In this document: piece after piece, positions 24,915-33,879 of the stretch
How positions within the stretch are numbered: position 1 is the stretch's first letter
How the letters are laid out: each line of letters begins with the position of its first letter
Assembly (NCBI GenBank): GCA_965661345.1
Contig: CBFIDK010000013.1
Span: 1 to 40,960, forward strand
Direction of reading: 5' to 3'
Origin: GCA-2862585 sp965661345
Lineage (GTDB): Bacteria > Bacteroidota > Bacteroidia > Flavobacteriales > UBA7312
Length of the DNA: 40,960 nt
Translations under genes and position numbers: made by a program
The notes under the pieces: model-generated
Seen by the model: only the letters and a program-made list of their open reading frames with translations
Databases searched by the model: none
What the model was told of the DNA's origin: nothing

Positions 24915-25751
24915 ATGAAAAATTTTATTTCTTTATTTTTAATTACGATACCACTAATTACGTTTAGTCAAAGCTCACATACTATTAGTGCTTCGTCATA
25001 CAATATTTTTTCGCCAAGTGATCTAACAATAAATATTGGCGATACGGTATTTTTTGTGAATATGTCCACACACAATGCCGTTGAAGTTGATGAAAACACC
25101 TATAATAATAATGGCACAACCTCTAATGGAGGTTTCGAATTATACACTGATGGATATGTCGTTTTAGAAGAAGTAGGAACATATTATTACGTTTGCACAC
25201 CTCATGTAATGTTTGGAATGAAAGGCAAAATAAATGTTGAAGGTGAAAGCCAAACTGCCTATACCATTGACCAACATGTCATAGAACTTTCTGGTCTTGC
25301 AACAAGCAGTGATTTCAGTGCAAACACCTATTACAATCCTCAAGTAGATTGTGAGATTAGTTGGCAAATTGTAGAAAAAGATTTACCAGCGGAATGGGAT
25401 TTTTCAATTTGCTTTCCAAACTGCTATAATCCCGGAATAGAAAGTGGAACTGGTAGTTTCGTGGCAAATTCTCAACAGTATTTAGGAAGTCATTTTTACC
25501 CTAACAACACTGCCGGACAAGGTGAGGTGAAAATGGAAATTACCACTAACTCTAATATTATTGACACCGTTATTTTTGTAGGAACTGCTACTTCTATTAC
25601 CAATATTGGTGACTTTTTAATGCAAAATAACGATAACATTGAAAGTATTTTTACTTTAGAAGGTAAAAAATTGGAGAAAATTGAACCAAATACTACTCTA
25701 TTTATCCGATTCAAATCTGGATTACTTCAAAAGCTTTTTATATTAGAATAA
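24915..25751 (+). CDS. Secreted cupredoxin (pseudoazurin-like) protein with C-terminal sorting-like region
   Basis: 278 residues. Signal peptide (MKNFISLFLITIPLITFSQ), then a blue-copper fold (about 20-110) with the type 1 copper ligands H53 (STHNAVEV), C94, H97 and M102 (CTPHVMFGMKG), the spacing of pseudoazurin/plastocyanin. A second beta-rich domain (about 115-215) with three Cys follows, unlike a plain pseudoazurin. The end (IESIFTLEGKKLEKIEPN...LQKLFILE) resembles a type IX sorting domain. It could carry electrons at the cell surface or bind copper. A near box TAACTTTA lies at 24882-24889. No obvious redox partner is adjacent. Confidence 0.75.
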   Translation: MKNFISLFLITIPLITFSQSSHTISASSYNIFSPSDLTINIGDTVFFVNMSTHNAVEVDENTYNNNGTTSNGGFELYTDGYVVLEEVGTYYYVCTPHVMFGMKGKINVEGESQTAYTIDQHVIELSGLATSSDFSANTYYNPQVDCEISWQIVEKDLPAEWDFSICFPNCYNPGIESGTGSFVANSQQYLGSHFYPNNTAGQGEVKMEITTNSNIIDTVIFVGTATSITNIGDFLMQNNDNIESIFTLEGKKLEKIEPNTTLFIRFKSGLLQKLFILE

Positions 25752-25760
25752 TCGACTCAA

Positions 25761-27872
25761 TTAGTCTTTAAAATTCTCTATTCCCATATTGTAAAGGGTA
25801 AATACCATAATATCGGCTGATTGATCTATCAGCTTGTTAACAGGCGTACCAGCACCATGTCCTGAATTAGTTTCAATACGAATCAAAACAGGGTTTTTAC
25901 TTTGGTTTTTCTCTTGTAATTCTGCAATAAACTTAAACGAATGGGCAGGAACTACCCTATCGTCATGATCGGCAGTTGTAACCAATGTCGCAGGATATAA
26001 CACTCCTTCACTTACATTATGAACGGGTGAATATGCTTTTAAATACTCAAACATTTCTTTAGAATCATCTGAGGTGCCATAGTCGTAAGCCCATCCAGCA
26101 CCGGCAGTAAACTTATGGTAACGAAGCATATCTAAAACACCAACTCCGGGCAAAGCCACCTTCACCAAGCCAGGACGTTGAGTTATTGTTGCGCCTACCA
26201 AAAGACCACCATTAGAACGTCCATCGATCGCTAAAAAATTGGTAGAGGTAATGTTTTCATTTTTTAGATACTCAGCAGCTGCTATAAAATCATCAAATAC
26301 ATTCTGCTTGTTCATTTTAGTACCAGCATCGTGCCATTTTTTTCCATATTCTCCACCACCTCTTAGATTAGCGACAGCATATACCCCGCCTTGCTCTATC
26401 CAAACCGCTCTGCTAATACTAAATGAAGGTGTTAAACTTACGTTAAAACCTCCGTAGCCGTAAAGTATAGTAGGATTGGTTCCGTTGTATTCAATGCCTT
26501 TTTTATGTGTAATAATCATGGGTACTTTTGTTCCATCTTTAGAAGTATAAAACACCTGTTTGGAAACAAAGTCATCAGAATTAAAGTCTATAGTGGGTGA
26601 CCAATACAATTCCGATTCTTGTTTGTCTGGGTTGTATTTGTAAATCACTCCAGGGGTGTGGTAGTTAGTAAATTGGTAATACATATCTTTTTCTTCTTTT
26701 TTGGAAGAAAAGCCACCACTGCTTCCAACACCCGGTAATTTAATTTGGCCTAAACTTTTGCCATCAGCGTCAAATTGATAGACTTTAGAAATAGCGTCAA
26801 TCATGTAGTTAGCAAAGAAAAAGCCTCCACCGAAACTAGGAGTTAAAACATGCTCGGTTTCAGCAATAAATTCTTGCCAAAACTCTTCTTGGGGCTGCTG
26901 AAATGAAGCTGTAACTACTTTTTTATTTGGAGCATTTCTATTCGTTACTAAATACAGTAAATCACCCTCATTGTGAAGAATGTAATTGTCACTTAAATAA
27001 TCATCAACTATTGTAATAATCGGAGAATTTTCTTCTCTTAAATCTTTTATAAATAACTTGTTTCCGCTTGTAGAAACCGAAGCAGAAATGATTAAAAAAC
27101 GACTATCATCGCTAACACCTCCCCACACATAACGGTTTTTTTCGGATGGTAAATTTCCAAAAATCACCTGGTCTTCTTTTTGAGAAGTACCTAGTTTATG
27201 AAAATACAGCTTGTGATGATCCGTCATGGCCGATAACTCGCTTCCTTCAGGTTTATCATAACTGGAATAGTAAAAACCTTCGTTGCCTCTCCAACTAACA
27301 CCACTGAACTTTATGTCAACTAATGTATCTTCAATAGCTACCTTAGTCAGCGCATCAATTACGATAACTTTTCGCCAATCACTTCCTCCTTCAGAAATAG
27401 AATAAGCCGCTAAAGTACCATCATCAGAAAAACTTAATGAAGTAAGAGAAACTGTTCCATCCTCTGAGAATGTATTGGGGTCTAAAAATAAGTCGGTATT
27501 GCCGTCTTTCTCTCTGTAAATAACATACTGATTTTGTAACCCATCATTTTTATAGTAGTAAGTGTAATCTCCTCTTTTGAAAGGCGCCGAAACTTTTTCG
27601 TAATTCCAGACTTTTTCTAGTCTATCTCTTAACTGTTCTCTGATAGGAATTTGATTTAGGAAACCGAAAGTAAGTTTGTTTTGTTGTTCAACCCATTGAG
27701 CCGTTTCTTCGCTTCTGTCATCTTCCAGCCAACGGTAATTATCAGCAACTTCAACACCAAAATAAGTATCTGTTACTTTCTTTTTTTCAGTAATGGGATA
27801 ATCTAGTTTAGGCATTTGGGATTGGCTTGACAAAATTAAAAGTAAAAAAGGTAGTAAATAAGTAATATTCAT
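25761..27872 (-). CDS. Prolyl oligopeptidase (S9A family)
   Basis: 703 residues with an N-terminal signal peptide (MNITYLLPFLLLILSSQSQ). A beta-propeller (about 90-430) precedes the alpha/beta-hydrolase catalytic domain with S553 (DGRSNGGLLVGA), D637 (DHDDRVVPAHS) and H672 (NSGHGAG), and the region GYGGFNVSLTP. It cleaves short peptides after proline, here in the periplasm or outside the cell. Alone on the minus strand between cupredoxin and rdgB, with 9 bp to the convergent cupredoxin stop and a one-mismatch box (TAACTATG) about 20 bp upstream. Confidence 0.95.
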   Translation of the reverse strand: MNITYLLPFLLLILSSQSQMPKLDYPITEKKKVTDTYFGVEVADNYRWLEDDRSEETAQWVEQQNKLTFGFLNQIPIREQLRDRLEKVWNYEKVSAPFKRGDYTYYYKNDGLQNQYVIYREKDGNTDLFLDPNTFSEDGTVSLTSLSFSDDGTLAAYSISEGGSDWRKVIVIDALTKVAIEDTLVDIKFSGVSWRGNEGFYYSSYDKPEGSELSAMTDHHKLYFHKLGTSQKEDQVIFGNLPSEKNRYVWGGVSDDSRFLIISASVSTSGNKLFIKDLREENSPIITIVDDYLSDNYILHNEGDLLYLVTNRNAPNKKVVTASFQQPQEEFWQEFIAETEHVLTPSFGGGFFFANYMIDAISKVYQFDADGKSLGQIKLPGVGSSGGFSSKKEEKDMYYQFTNYHTPGVIYKYNPDKQESELYWSPTIDFNSDDFVSKQVFYTSKDGTKVPMIITHKKGIEYNGTNPTILYGYGGFNVSLTPSFSISRAVWIEQGGVYAVANLRGGGEYGKKWHDAGTKMNKQNVFDDFIAAAEYLKNENITSTNFLAIDGRSNGGLLVGATITQRPGLVKVALPGVGVLDMLRYHKFTAGAGWAYDYGTSDDSKEMFEYLKAYSPVHNVSEGVLYPATLVTTADHDDRVVPAHSFKFIAELQEKNQSKNPVLIRIETNSGHGAGTPVNKLIDQSADIMVFTLYNMGIENFKD

Positions 27873-27918
27873 CGGTGTAATATTTGAATAACATAGTTAA
27901 AACTAAGTTGAGTAAATT

Positions 27919-28497
27919 TTATCGTTTATTTTTCAAAAATTCAATCAACTTCTTGACTGCCAACCCTCTATGGCTAATTTCATTTTTTTTCTGAACTGAC
28001 ATTTGCGCAAAGCTAACTTCAAAACCATCTGGTAAAAATATTGGATCATATCCAAAACCTTGATCGCCCCACTTTTCAGGAATAATTTGCCCATCAACTT
28101 GACCTTCAAATTGAAATTCTTTACCATCAATCACAAGAGAAATTATAGTTCTAAAACAAGCGTCTCTATTATCTTCTCCTTGCATTTCGGAAAGCACTTT
28201 TTGCATGTTATCCTCAGCAATACATTTTTCTCCAGCATACCTTGCTGAATAGACCCCTGGTCTGCCATCTAAAGCATCTATTTCTAAGCCAGTATCATCG
28301 GCAAAACAATTGAAGCCATAGTTGTCGAAGACATAATATGCTTTTTGAGCAGCATTATCTTCTAAATTATCAGACGTTTCAGGTAATTCTTCATTACAAT
28401 TGATGTCTTTCAAACTCATAATTTCAATGCTAGAAGGAACAAGCATTCGAATTTCAGCTAATTTATTGGGGTTGTTGGTCGCAAATACTAGTTTCAT
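27919..28497 (-). CDS. rdgB: RdgB/HAM1 family XTP/dITP diphosphatase
   Basis: 192 residues. Starts with the family hallmark MKLVFATNNPNKLAEI; further signatures are CFADDTGLEIDALDGRPGVYSARYAGE and GYDPIFLPDG, then SHRGLAVKKL. It hydrolyses non-canonical purine triphosphates (XTP, dITP) to monophosphates, keeping them out of DNA. Its ATG overlaps the rlmH stop by one base (TAATG), so the two genes are translated from one mRNA. Confidence 0.95.
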   Translation of the reverse strand: MKLVFATNNPNKLAEIRMLVPSSIEIMSLKDINCNEELPETSDNLEDNAAQKAYYVFDNYGFNCFADDTGLEIDALDGRPGVYSARYAGEKCIAEDNMQKVLSEMQGEDNRDACFRTIISLVIDGKEFQFEGQVDGQIIPEKWGDQGFGYDPIFLPDGFEVSFAQMSVQKKNEISHRGLAVKKLIEFLKNKR

Positions 28498-28970
28498 TAG
28501 TCGTGATGATAAGGTTCGTTATTTAAAATACTGAAGGCGCGGTAAAGTTGTTCACTAAAAAATGGACGAATCATCTGATGGGAAAAAGTCATTTTTGATA
28601 AACTTATTTTTGCAAATGCTGTGTTATAGAGCGTCTCGCTGAAACCATATGGTCCGCCAATTACAAAAACTAAACGTTTAGCGCCTGAATTCATTTTTTG
28701 TTGTAAAAATTGAGCGAATTTTCTAGATGTAAAATCTTTTCCCTTTTCGTCAAGTAATATAAGTTGATCTGTACTTTGAAGTTGCTTAAGAATAAGTTCA
28801 CCTTCTTGCTCTTTTTGCTGACTCTCAGATAGATTTTTTCTGTTTTTAATATCAGGAATTATTTGAAAATCAAAGGAAATATAATGCTTCAATCGCTTTG
28901 AATATTTGTCAATCCCCTCTTGAATCCAGCCTTCATCTGTCTTGCCAATAGCTAATACTACAATTTTCAC
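28497..28970 (-). CDS. rlmH: 23S rRNA (pseudouridine-1915 N3)-methyltransferase RlmH
   Basis: 157 residues from a GTG at 28970, the exact family length (155-157). The usual N-terminus is (M)KIVVLAIGKTDEGWI, which begins at this GTG, so the upstream in-frame ATG starts are rejected; a one-mismatch -7 box (TAATATTG, 28994-29001) fits it. SPOUT fold with the SAM knot motif FVIGGPYGFSE and C-terminal LSKMTFSHQMIRPFFSEQLYRAFSI. Methylates pseudouridine in helix 69 of 23S rRNA. Divergent from nadC; overlaps rdgB. Confidence 0.93.
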   Translation of the reverse strand: MKIVVLAIGKTDEGWIQEGIDKYSKRLKHYISFDFQIIPDIKNRKNLSESQQKEQEGELILKQLQSTDQLILLDEKGKDFTSRKFAQFLQQKMNSGAKRLVFVIGGPYGFSETLYNTAFAKISLSKMTFSHQMIRPFFSEQLYRAFSILNNEPYHHD

Positions 28971-29029
28971 CGAAAAAGTTTTGTAATTTAACGCAATATT
29001 AGTCATTTTGCTTGATAGAAAATAAACCC

Positions 29030-29869
29030 ATGCAAGAAGAATTAAATACATTCATTGAATTTGCTCTTAAAGAAGATATTAGAGATGGTGATCACACTTC
29101 TCTGGCGTGCATTCCTTCTACTGCAATTGGAAAGGCGCAACTTCTTGTGAAAGAAAAAGGCATTCTTGCTGGTATGGAAGTAGCTGAAGCTATTTTCAAA
29201 AAAGTAAATACGGATATTCAATTTTTTCCATTGATGAATGATGGGGAAGAAATGAGCATTGGTGATGTTGCTTTTATTGTTGAAGGGCCTTCAGCCTCTT
29301 TACTTACTGCCGAACGGTTAGTACTAAATTGTATGCAACGTATGAGCGGTATTGCCACTAAAACACACCAAATTGTTCAGTTACTTGAGGGTACAAATGC
29401 GCAAGTATTAGATACTCGAAAGACGACTCCAGGCATACGATTACTAGAGAAATGGGCAGTTAGGATTGGGGGTGGTAAAAATCATCGATTTGGCTTGTAC
29501 GATATGATGATGATAAAAGATAATCATATTGACTTTGCAGGAGGAATGGAAGCCGCCATTGAAAAAGCAATTACCTACCAGAAAGAAAAGGGATTAGATA
29601 TTCCGATTGAGGTAGAAGCCAGAAATTTAGATGAAGTGAATGAAATAATGAATATTGGTAAAGTCCAACGCATTATGCTAGACAACTTCAGCTATGCCGA
29701 TACACGAATTGCTGTTGAACGCATAGGAAATCTATTTGAAACAGAAGCCTCAGGAGGTATTACAGAAGAAACTATTCGAGAACATGCTCTTTGTGGTGTG
29801 GATTATATATCCGTTGGCGCATTGACACATTCAGTAAGTAGTTTGGATTTAAGTTTAAAAGCACTGTAA
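29030..29869 (+). CDS. nadC: Nicotinate-nucleotide diphosphorylase (carboxylating)
   Basis: 279 residues from ATG 29030. Quinolinate phosphoribosyltransferase: N-terminal ALKEDIRDGDHTS, NCMQRMSGIAT, DTRKTTPGIRLLEKWAVRIGGG with the substrate-binding Arg/Lys, MMIKDNHIDF, and EVEARNLDE. It forms nicotinate mononucleotide from quinolinate and PRPP in de novo NAD synthesis. Divergent from rlmH with a 59-bp intergenic region. Its stop codon directly abuts the ATG of the YihY gene. Confidence 0.96.
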   Translation: MQEELNTFIEFALKEDIRDGDHTSLACIPSTAIGKAQLLVKEKGILAGMEVAEAIFKKVNTDIQFFPLMNDGEEMSIGDVAFIVEGPSASLLTAERLVLNCMQRMSGIATKTHQIVQLLEGTNAQVLDTRKTTPGIRLLEKWAVRIGGGKNHRFGLYDMMMIKDNHIDFAGGMEAAIEKAITYQKEKGLDIPIEVEARNLDEVNEIMNIGKVQRIMLDNFSYADTRIAVERIGNLFETEASGGITEETIREHALCGVDYISVGALTHSVSSLDLSLKAL

Positions 29870-30805
29870 ATGAGCCTAAAACAAAAACTTTCTTTTCTAA
29901 TTAATTGGAGTAAGCATATAGTATTGCCTGGATTCAGAGGGATGCATTTATACGATGTAGCTCGTTTTTTTATAAAAGGCTTAGAAAAAGGTGCTATTAC
30001 AACAAGAGCCTCCTCAATTGCCTTTAATTTCTTCTTAGCATTATTCCCAGCTCTAATTTTCTTTTTTACGCTTATCCCCTATATTCCTATTGATAATTTT
30101 CAAGAAATATTACTCCAGCTTTTAGGTGAAGTATTGCCGCCGTCTACGAATGAAATTGCCTTTGGAACGCTAAATGATATTATAAATCATCCAAGAAGTG
30201 GACTGTTATCATTTGGTTTTTTGATGGCCTTATATTTTTCTACGAATAGCATCAATTCTTTGATGGAAGCTTTCAACAGTTCTTATCATATTTCTGAAAA
30301 TCGAGGAATGTGGAAACAACGGCTTATCGCTATTGGCCTAACCCTCACACTTTCAATAATGCTGATTCTTGCAATTGCTATAATTGTATTTACTCAGTTT
30401 GCCAGTGGCTATTTTGTTGATTTAGGAATAAATTCAATTTTTCTTATCAAATTTGGTAAATGGATTACTCTACTGATATTCCTATTTTTTGGACTCTCCT
30501 TGTTGTTTCAATTTGGACCATCAAAAAAGACCTATTGGAGTTTCTTTTCTCCTGGTGCTATTTTAGCAACACTGTTCATCGTTCTTACGTCGGTGGGCTT
30601 CGGATACTACATTGATCAATTTGGCCAGTATAACAAGCTGTATGGCTCAATCGGCACACTTATTGTTATCTTGTTATGGATGTATTTCAATGCCATAGTC
30701 ATGCTAATTGGCTTTGAATTAAATGCCAGTATCTTTAGCGCAAAAGAACGACAGGAATCATCATCATTTATCGATTTTTTCCAAAAAAAGCAAAAGAGCA
30801 ACTAG
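29870..30805 (+). CDS. YihY/BrkB family inner-membrane protein
   Basis: 311 residues with about six transmembrane helices. Family features: AITTRASSIAFNFFLALFPALIFFFTLIPYIP at the first helix, a polar loop, then GFGYYIDQFGQYNKLYGSIGTLIVILLWMYF with the conserved YGS-G motif. The family was once called ribonuclease BN in error; its real role (possibly transport of lipids or polysaccharide) is not settled. ATG follows immediately on the nadC stop, so it is co-transcribed. Its last 42 bases overlap a possible small gene on the other strand. Confidence 0.88.
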   Translation: MSLKQKLSFLINWSKHIVLPGFRGMHLYDVARFFIKGLEKGAITTRASSIAFNFFLALFPALIFFFTLIPYIPIDNFQEILLQLLGEVLPPSTNEIAFGTLNDIINHPRSGLLSFGFLMALYFSTNSINSLMEAFNSSYHISENRGMWKQRLIAIGLTLTLSIMLILAIAIIVFTQFASGYFVDLGINSIFLIKFGKWITLLIFLFFGLSLLFQFGPSKKTYWSFFSPGAILATLFIVLTSVGFGYYIDQFGQYNKLYGSIGTLIVILLWMYFNAIVMLIGFELNASIFSAKERQESSSFIDFFQKKQKSN

Positions 30806-30850
30806 AAGACCAATTGCCACGACACCCATCATTATTTTTGCAAATAACAT
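30764..30850 (-). CDS. Possible 28-residue single-pass membrane peptide (small ORF)
   Basis: Minus strand ATG at 30850 begins one base after the stop of the DsrE-like gene. The product is a Lys-flanked hydrophobic helix (MLFAKIMMGVVAIGLLVALL, then LFLEKIDK), fitting one transmembrane segment with a positive N-side. The 3' part overlaps the end of the YihY gene in antisense. Position and composition argue for a real last gene of the metal operon; its length and the overlap argue for caution. No ribosome binding site is needed if translation is coupled. Confidence 0.4.
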   Translation of the reverse strand: MLFAKIMMGVVAIGLLVALLLFLEKIDK

Positions 30851-30851
30851 C

Positions 30852-31172
30852 TTAGAAAGTAACGGTTTTGTCGCAGTCTCTTATTAGCTCGTACAAATCT
30901 TTCATAGTAGAAAGTGGACACAGTTCTGAGCTATCTTTTTTTCTAAGTTTTAGACAAGTGCTACACGCTAAAATTTGCCCCTCATTATCAATGAAGGATT
31001 GAGCTAAATCTATTATTGGAAATTTTTCGGAGTGCAACTCACCATATTCTACTCCGCTTGCTAAAAGAAAAAGACGAACATCGTCTTTTTCTTTTAGAGA
31101 GAAATTTGCCAATCGAAAAGCATTAAAAACTACTTCTGCATCCGTACTGTAAATTATTATTCCTAGTTTCAT
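30852..31172 (-). CDS. DsrE/DsrF-like small cytoplasmic protein
   Basis: 106 residues. A Rossmann-like DsrE fold: MKLGIIIYSTDAEVVFNAFRLANFSL, then VRLFLLASGVEYGE, and a Cys-rich stretch CSTCLKLRKKDSSELCP (about 69-86) with the DsrE-type Cys. Family members bind or transfer persulfide sulfur or act as small redox carriers. It begins inside the stop of the TonB receptor (TAATG), so it belongs to the same operon, where its Cys may instead bind a metal. A small membrane peptide gene may follow. Confidence 0.78.
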   Translation of the reverse strand: MKLGIIIYSTDAEVVFNAFRLANFSLKEKDDVRLFLLASGVEYGELHSEKFPIIDLAQSFIDNEGQILACSTCLKLRKKDSSELCPLSTMKDLYELIRDCDKTVTF

Positions 31173-33337
31173 TAGTTAATTGTTAAACGAATTCCTGTAT
31201 AAATTAAACGGCCCATAACTGGTGCCCATATTATAGAAGCATCAAAGTTACTACCAAATGGATCATCTCCACCAAGAATTGGGTTATCTTGTTTGTAGTT
31301 CAATAAATTCTCGCCTCCAAGATAGACGTCAAATGTTTTAAATTTCTTGGTAACTTGACTATTCATCACAAAAAACGGATCAGATACGGTTTTATTCTCT
31401 TCAATTAAAGGGTGATATGGAACTCTACTCTCGCCTATATAATTCCAAGTCGCATCGAATAACCATTTGTTGATGTGATCAGTAGAATAGGCAAAGTTAA
31501 CTAATGCTCTATTTTTTGGCACTAATGGAGAAAGCATCTTTTGACCATCAAAAGTAGAGTATACTTGATTAATCTTGTACGCTAACTTTAAATCAAATCG
31601 ACTAAATGGCGTGTAATTAAAATCAAACTGAATACTGTTGGAATACGATTCTCCGTCTAAATTATAAAACCTTAATTTTTTAGGGTCTTCAATATCTACA
31701 ATTACTTGATTTTCAAACTCTGTTCTGTAGGCATCAACGTTAAAGGTTGCATCTCTATCAAATAGTATGAAGCAGTGAGTAATATTAGCTCCGTAATTCC
31801 AAGCGACTTCTATCCCCAAACTATCTTGAATGTCAAACTCTCTGGAAGACGCAAAATAGGAAGTGTTTTCAGCAATTGGATTGGCTATTCGCATAGCTTT
31901 ACCAGCCGATAACCTTAGCACTGTTTGTTCAGTAGGATTGTATTTTACATTCAATCTTGGTAAGTATTCAAATCCATGAGTATTGTGATAATCTCCTCTT
32001 ATTCCGGCAACAAAAACAAATTTGTTTTCGGCTGCTTTGTAGCTGTATTCTGCAAACAATCCAGTGGTCAAATCTGTACGGTCAAAATTTAATGTCTCAT
32101 AATTCTCAGTATATCTATCGGCATAATAACTTAAACCATATTTTAAAACATTATCTGTCGTTGAGATAAAGGTCTGGCCTATTAAGTTTAAGTATGCACT
32201 TTCTTGAAGCGCATTGTAGTCGGTAAGTCCAAATTTAATGGCCTGATCGTGTCTTCTGAACGCAGTTTGTAACCCCATACTTTTACCAATTTTATCGGGC
32301 ATTTTTAAGCCTGTTTTAGTATTAAATTCTATAAGCGTATTATCTAGTATTACCTTATATGGATTAGCAATTGTCCGTGCTTGTCCTCCAATTCGCTCAT
32401 CCAACAAAACACGCCCAACCAAATTTACTTCTAAGACTTCAGTTTCTCTTAACCATCGATTCAGAACATTTATAGACTTAATATTCGGCATATCTAAAAA
32501 GCCATTTTCATCATTATCAACATCTTTGGAGTGATAGTTAATACTAGTGAAAAGGTTCGTTGTCCATTTTCCAGTTTTTTTGGCAAATTGAAGATTGTTT
32601 TCAAATTTACTTTCTGAATTTGTGTAAAAATTCCAAAAGATTTTGTCGGCATTTTCTGGTTTAAAATACTCTAGATTAATTTGACCAGCAAAAGATTCGA
32701 AGCCATTTATAACAGAACCTGAACCTTTGATAATTTGAATGGACTCAATCCAAGTGCCTGGCACATATGTAAGTCCATACGCAGACGATAAACCGCGTAT
32801 CAGCGGAACATTTTCTTGTGTTATTTGTGTGTAAACTCCATCAAGTCCTAACATTTGAATTTGTTTAGCACCTGAAACAGCATCAGAAAAAGTTACATCC
32901 ACTGTTGCGTTTGTTTCAAAACTTTCTGAAAGGTTACAACATGCTGCTTTTTGTAATTCCTTGGAAGATATTTTTTGTACTTGCAAAGGATTAACCATGG
33001 ACAACTCTGTTGTGTTAACCTTAGCACTTACTTCAACTTCTTTCAAATCAACAGATTCACTTAGTGCTATGTTCAAAAAGGTGAAATCCTTTACTTCCAA
33101 GCTTATAGATTGAAAACCTATGTAAGAAATTTTTAATTTTATAGGTAAAGGATTAGCCAAGTCAAGATGGAACTTTCCATCTGATTCTGTAGTGGTTCCT
33201 AGTGTAGTATTTTCTACCACTACATTAGCTCCGATTAAGGTATTTCCATCTTCATCAACTATCTTTCCCATTAAATGTCCCTGTGCGTAAGTAATCATTA
33301 CGCTAAACTGCAGGACAACAATAAACATGTATTTCAT
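31172..33337 (-). CDS. TonB-dependent receptor, putative metal-type
   Basis: 721 residues. Signal peptide (MKYMFIVVLQFSVMITYAQG), CarboxypepD-like domain (about 20-95; GKIVDEDGNTLIGANVVV), plug (about 105-230) with a Cys pair in KAACCNLSESFETNATVDV and GAKQIQMLGLDG, then a beta-barrel to a C-terminal YTGIRLTIN. The CCNLSESF plug motif marks a receptor class that in Bacteroidota sits beside HYC_CC_PP proteins and is thought to take up heavy metals such as copper. Here the HYC_CC_PP-like gene lies 63 bp upstream and a DsrE-like gene overlaps the end. Substrate is an inference. Confidence 0.88.
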   Translation of the reverse strand: MKYMFIVVLQFSVMITYAQGHLMGKIVDEDGNTLIGANVVVENTTLGTTTESDGKFHLDLANPLPIKLKISYIGFQSISLEVKDFTFLNIALSESVDLKEVEVSAKVNTTELSMVNPLQVQKISSKELQKAACCNLSESFETNATVDVTFSDAVSGAKQIQMLGLDGVYTQITQENVPLIRGLSSAYGLTYVPGTWIESIQIIKGSGSVINGFESFAGQINLEYFKPENADKIFWNFYTNSESKFENNLQFAKKTGKWTTNLFTSINYHSKDVDNDENGFLDMPNIKSINVLNRWLRETEVLEVNLVGRVLLDERIGGQARTIANPYKVILDNTLIEFNTKTGLKMPDKIGKSMGLQTAFRRHDQAIKFGLTDYNALQESAYLNLIGQTFISTTDNVLKYGLSYYADRYTENYETLNFDRTDLTTGLFAEYSYKAAENKFVFVAGIRGDYHNTHGFEYLPRLNVKYNPTEQTVLRLSAGKAMRIANPIAENTSYFASSREFDIQDSLGIEVAWNYGANITHCFILFDRDATFNVDAYRTEFENQVIVDIEDPKKLRFYNLDGESYSNSIQFDFNYTPFSRFDLKLAYKINQVYSTFDGQKMLSPLVPKNRALVNFAYSTDHINKWLFDATWNYIGESRVPYHPLIEENKTVSDPFFVMNSQVTKKFKTFDVYLGGENLLNYKQDNPILGGDDPFGSNFDASIIWAPVMGRLIYTGIRLTIN

Positions 33338-33400
33338 TTTGATTCTTTTTAACTGATTAAAATTAATATAACTTGTTAGATAAAATTTAACAGTTAGGAA

Positions 33401-33859
33401 TCAAATGCGAAATACTTGAAATAATGAAAGTTGTTGAGAATATGTTTTTTGAGGAGGTAACTTATATTTAAAAATAGAATATAATGAGCTACTCCATATA
33501 TGTGAGATGCTATTTAATTCTGTTGTGTAAGCTGTAATGAAATTAGGGGCTGGGAGTTTTAAACTTACAGGAGTATCAAAAGAAAATGCAACTAATTCCA
33601 CTTCAAAGAAACAGCAACAGCAAGATGCCAATAAGTTGCAGTCACAATTAGATTCTTTAGTTTCAGAATCTTGCTGTGTTTTTTCTTCAGTTTCGCAACA
33701 TAGAACTGCCTCTTCGCAAAACACTTCTTCAAGCTCTTCGTATTGGTTTAAACTAATTTCAGGGTTATGAATATGATTGAAAATAACAGGGATACCTATG
33801 CTTGTAGTTAAAACTACCAGACATATAAGAACATTTATGGCATGTGTTATAATCTTCAC
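33401..33859 (-). CDS. HYC_CC_PP-like small Cys-rich protein
   Basis: About 152 residues from GTG at 33859 (a TTG at 33874 is part of the promoter box and so unlikely). A hydrophobic N-terminal segment (INVLICLVVLTTSIGIPVIF) is followed by HIHNP in place of the usual HYC, an acidic Cys-rich region (FCEEAVLCCE, then CDCNLLASCCCCFF), and a C-terminal LPPQKTYSQQLSLFQ that gives the PP motif. These are the hallmarks of the HYC_CC_PP family, found next to metal-type TonB receptors. Probably a membrane-anchored metal binder. First gene of the operon running to about 30764. Confidence 0.7.
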   Translation of the reverse strand: MKIITHAINVLICLVVLTTSIGIPVIFNHIHNPEISLNQYEELEEVFCEEAVLCCETEEKTQQDSETKESNCDCNLLASCCCCFFEVELVAFSFDTPVSLKLPAPNFITAYTTELNSISHIWSSSLYSIFKYKLPPQKTYSQQLSLFQVFRI

Positions 33860-33871
33860 AATGTAAAGATA

Positions 33872-33879
33872 CAAAATTA
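33872..33879 (-). promoter_or_regulatory. -7 promoter box of the HYC_CC_PP/TonB operon
   Basis: Minus strand TAATTTTG, exact TAnnTTTG, overlapping the stop codon of rocD and 13 bp before the GTG at 33859. Confidence 0.5.
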
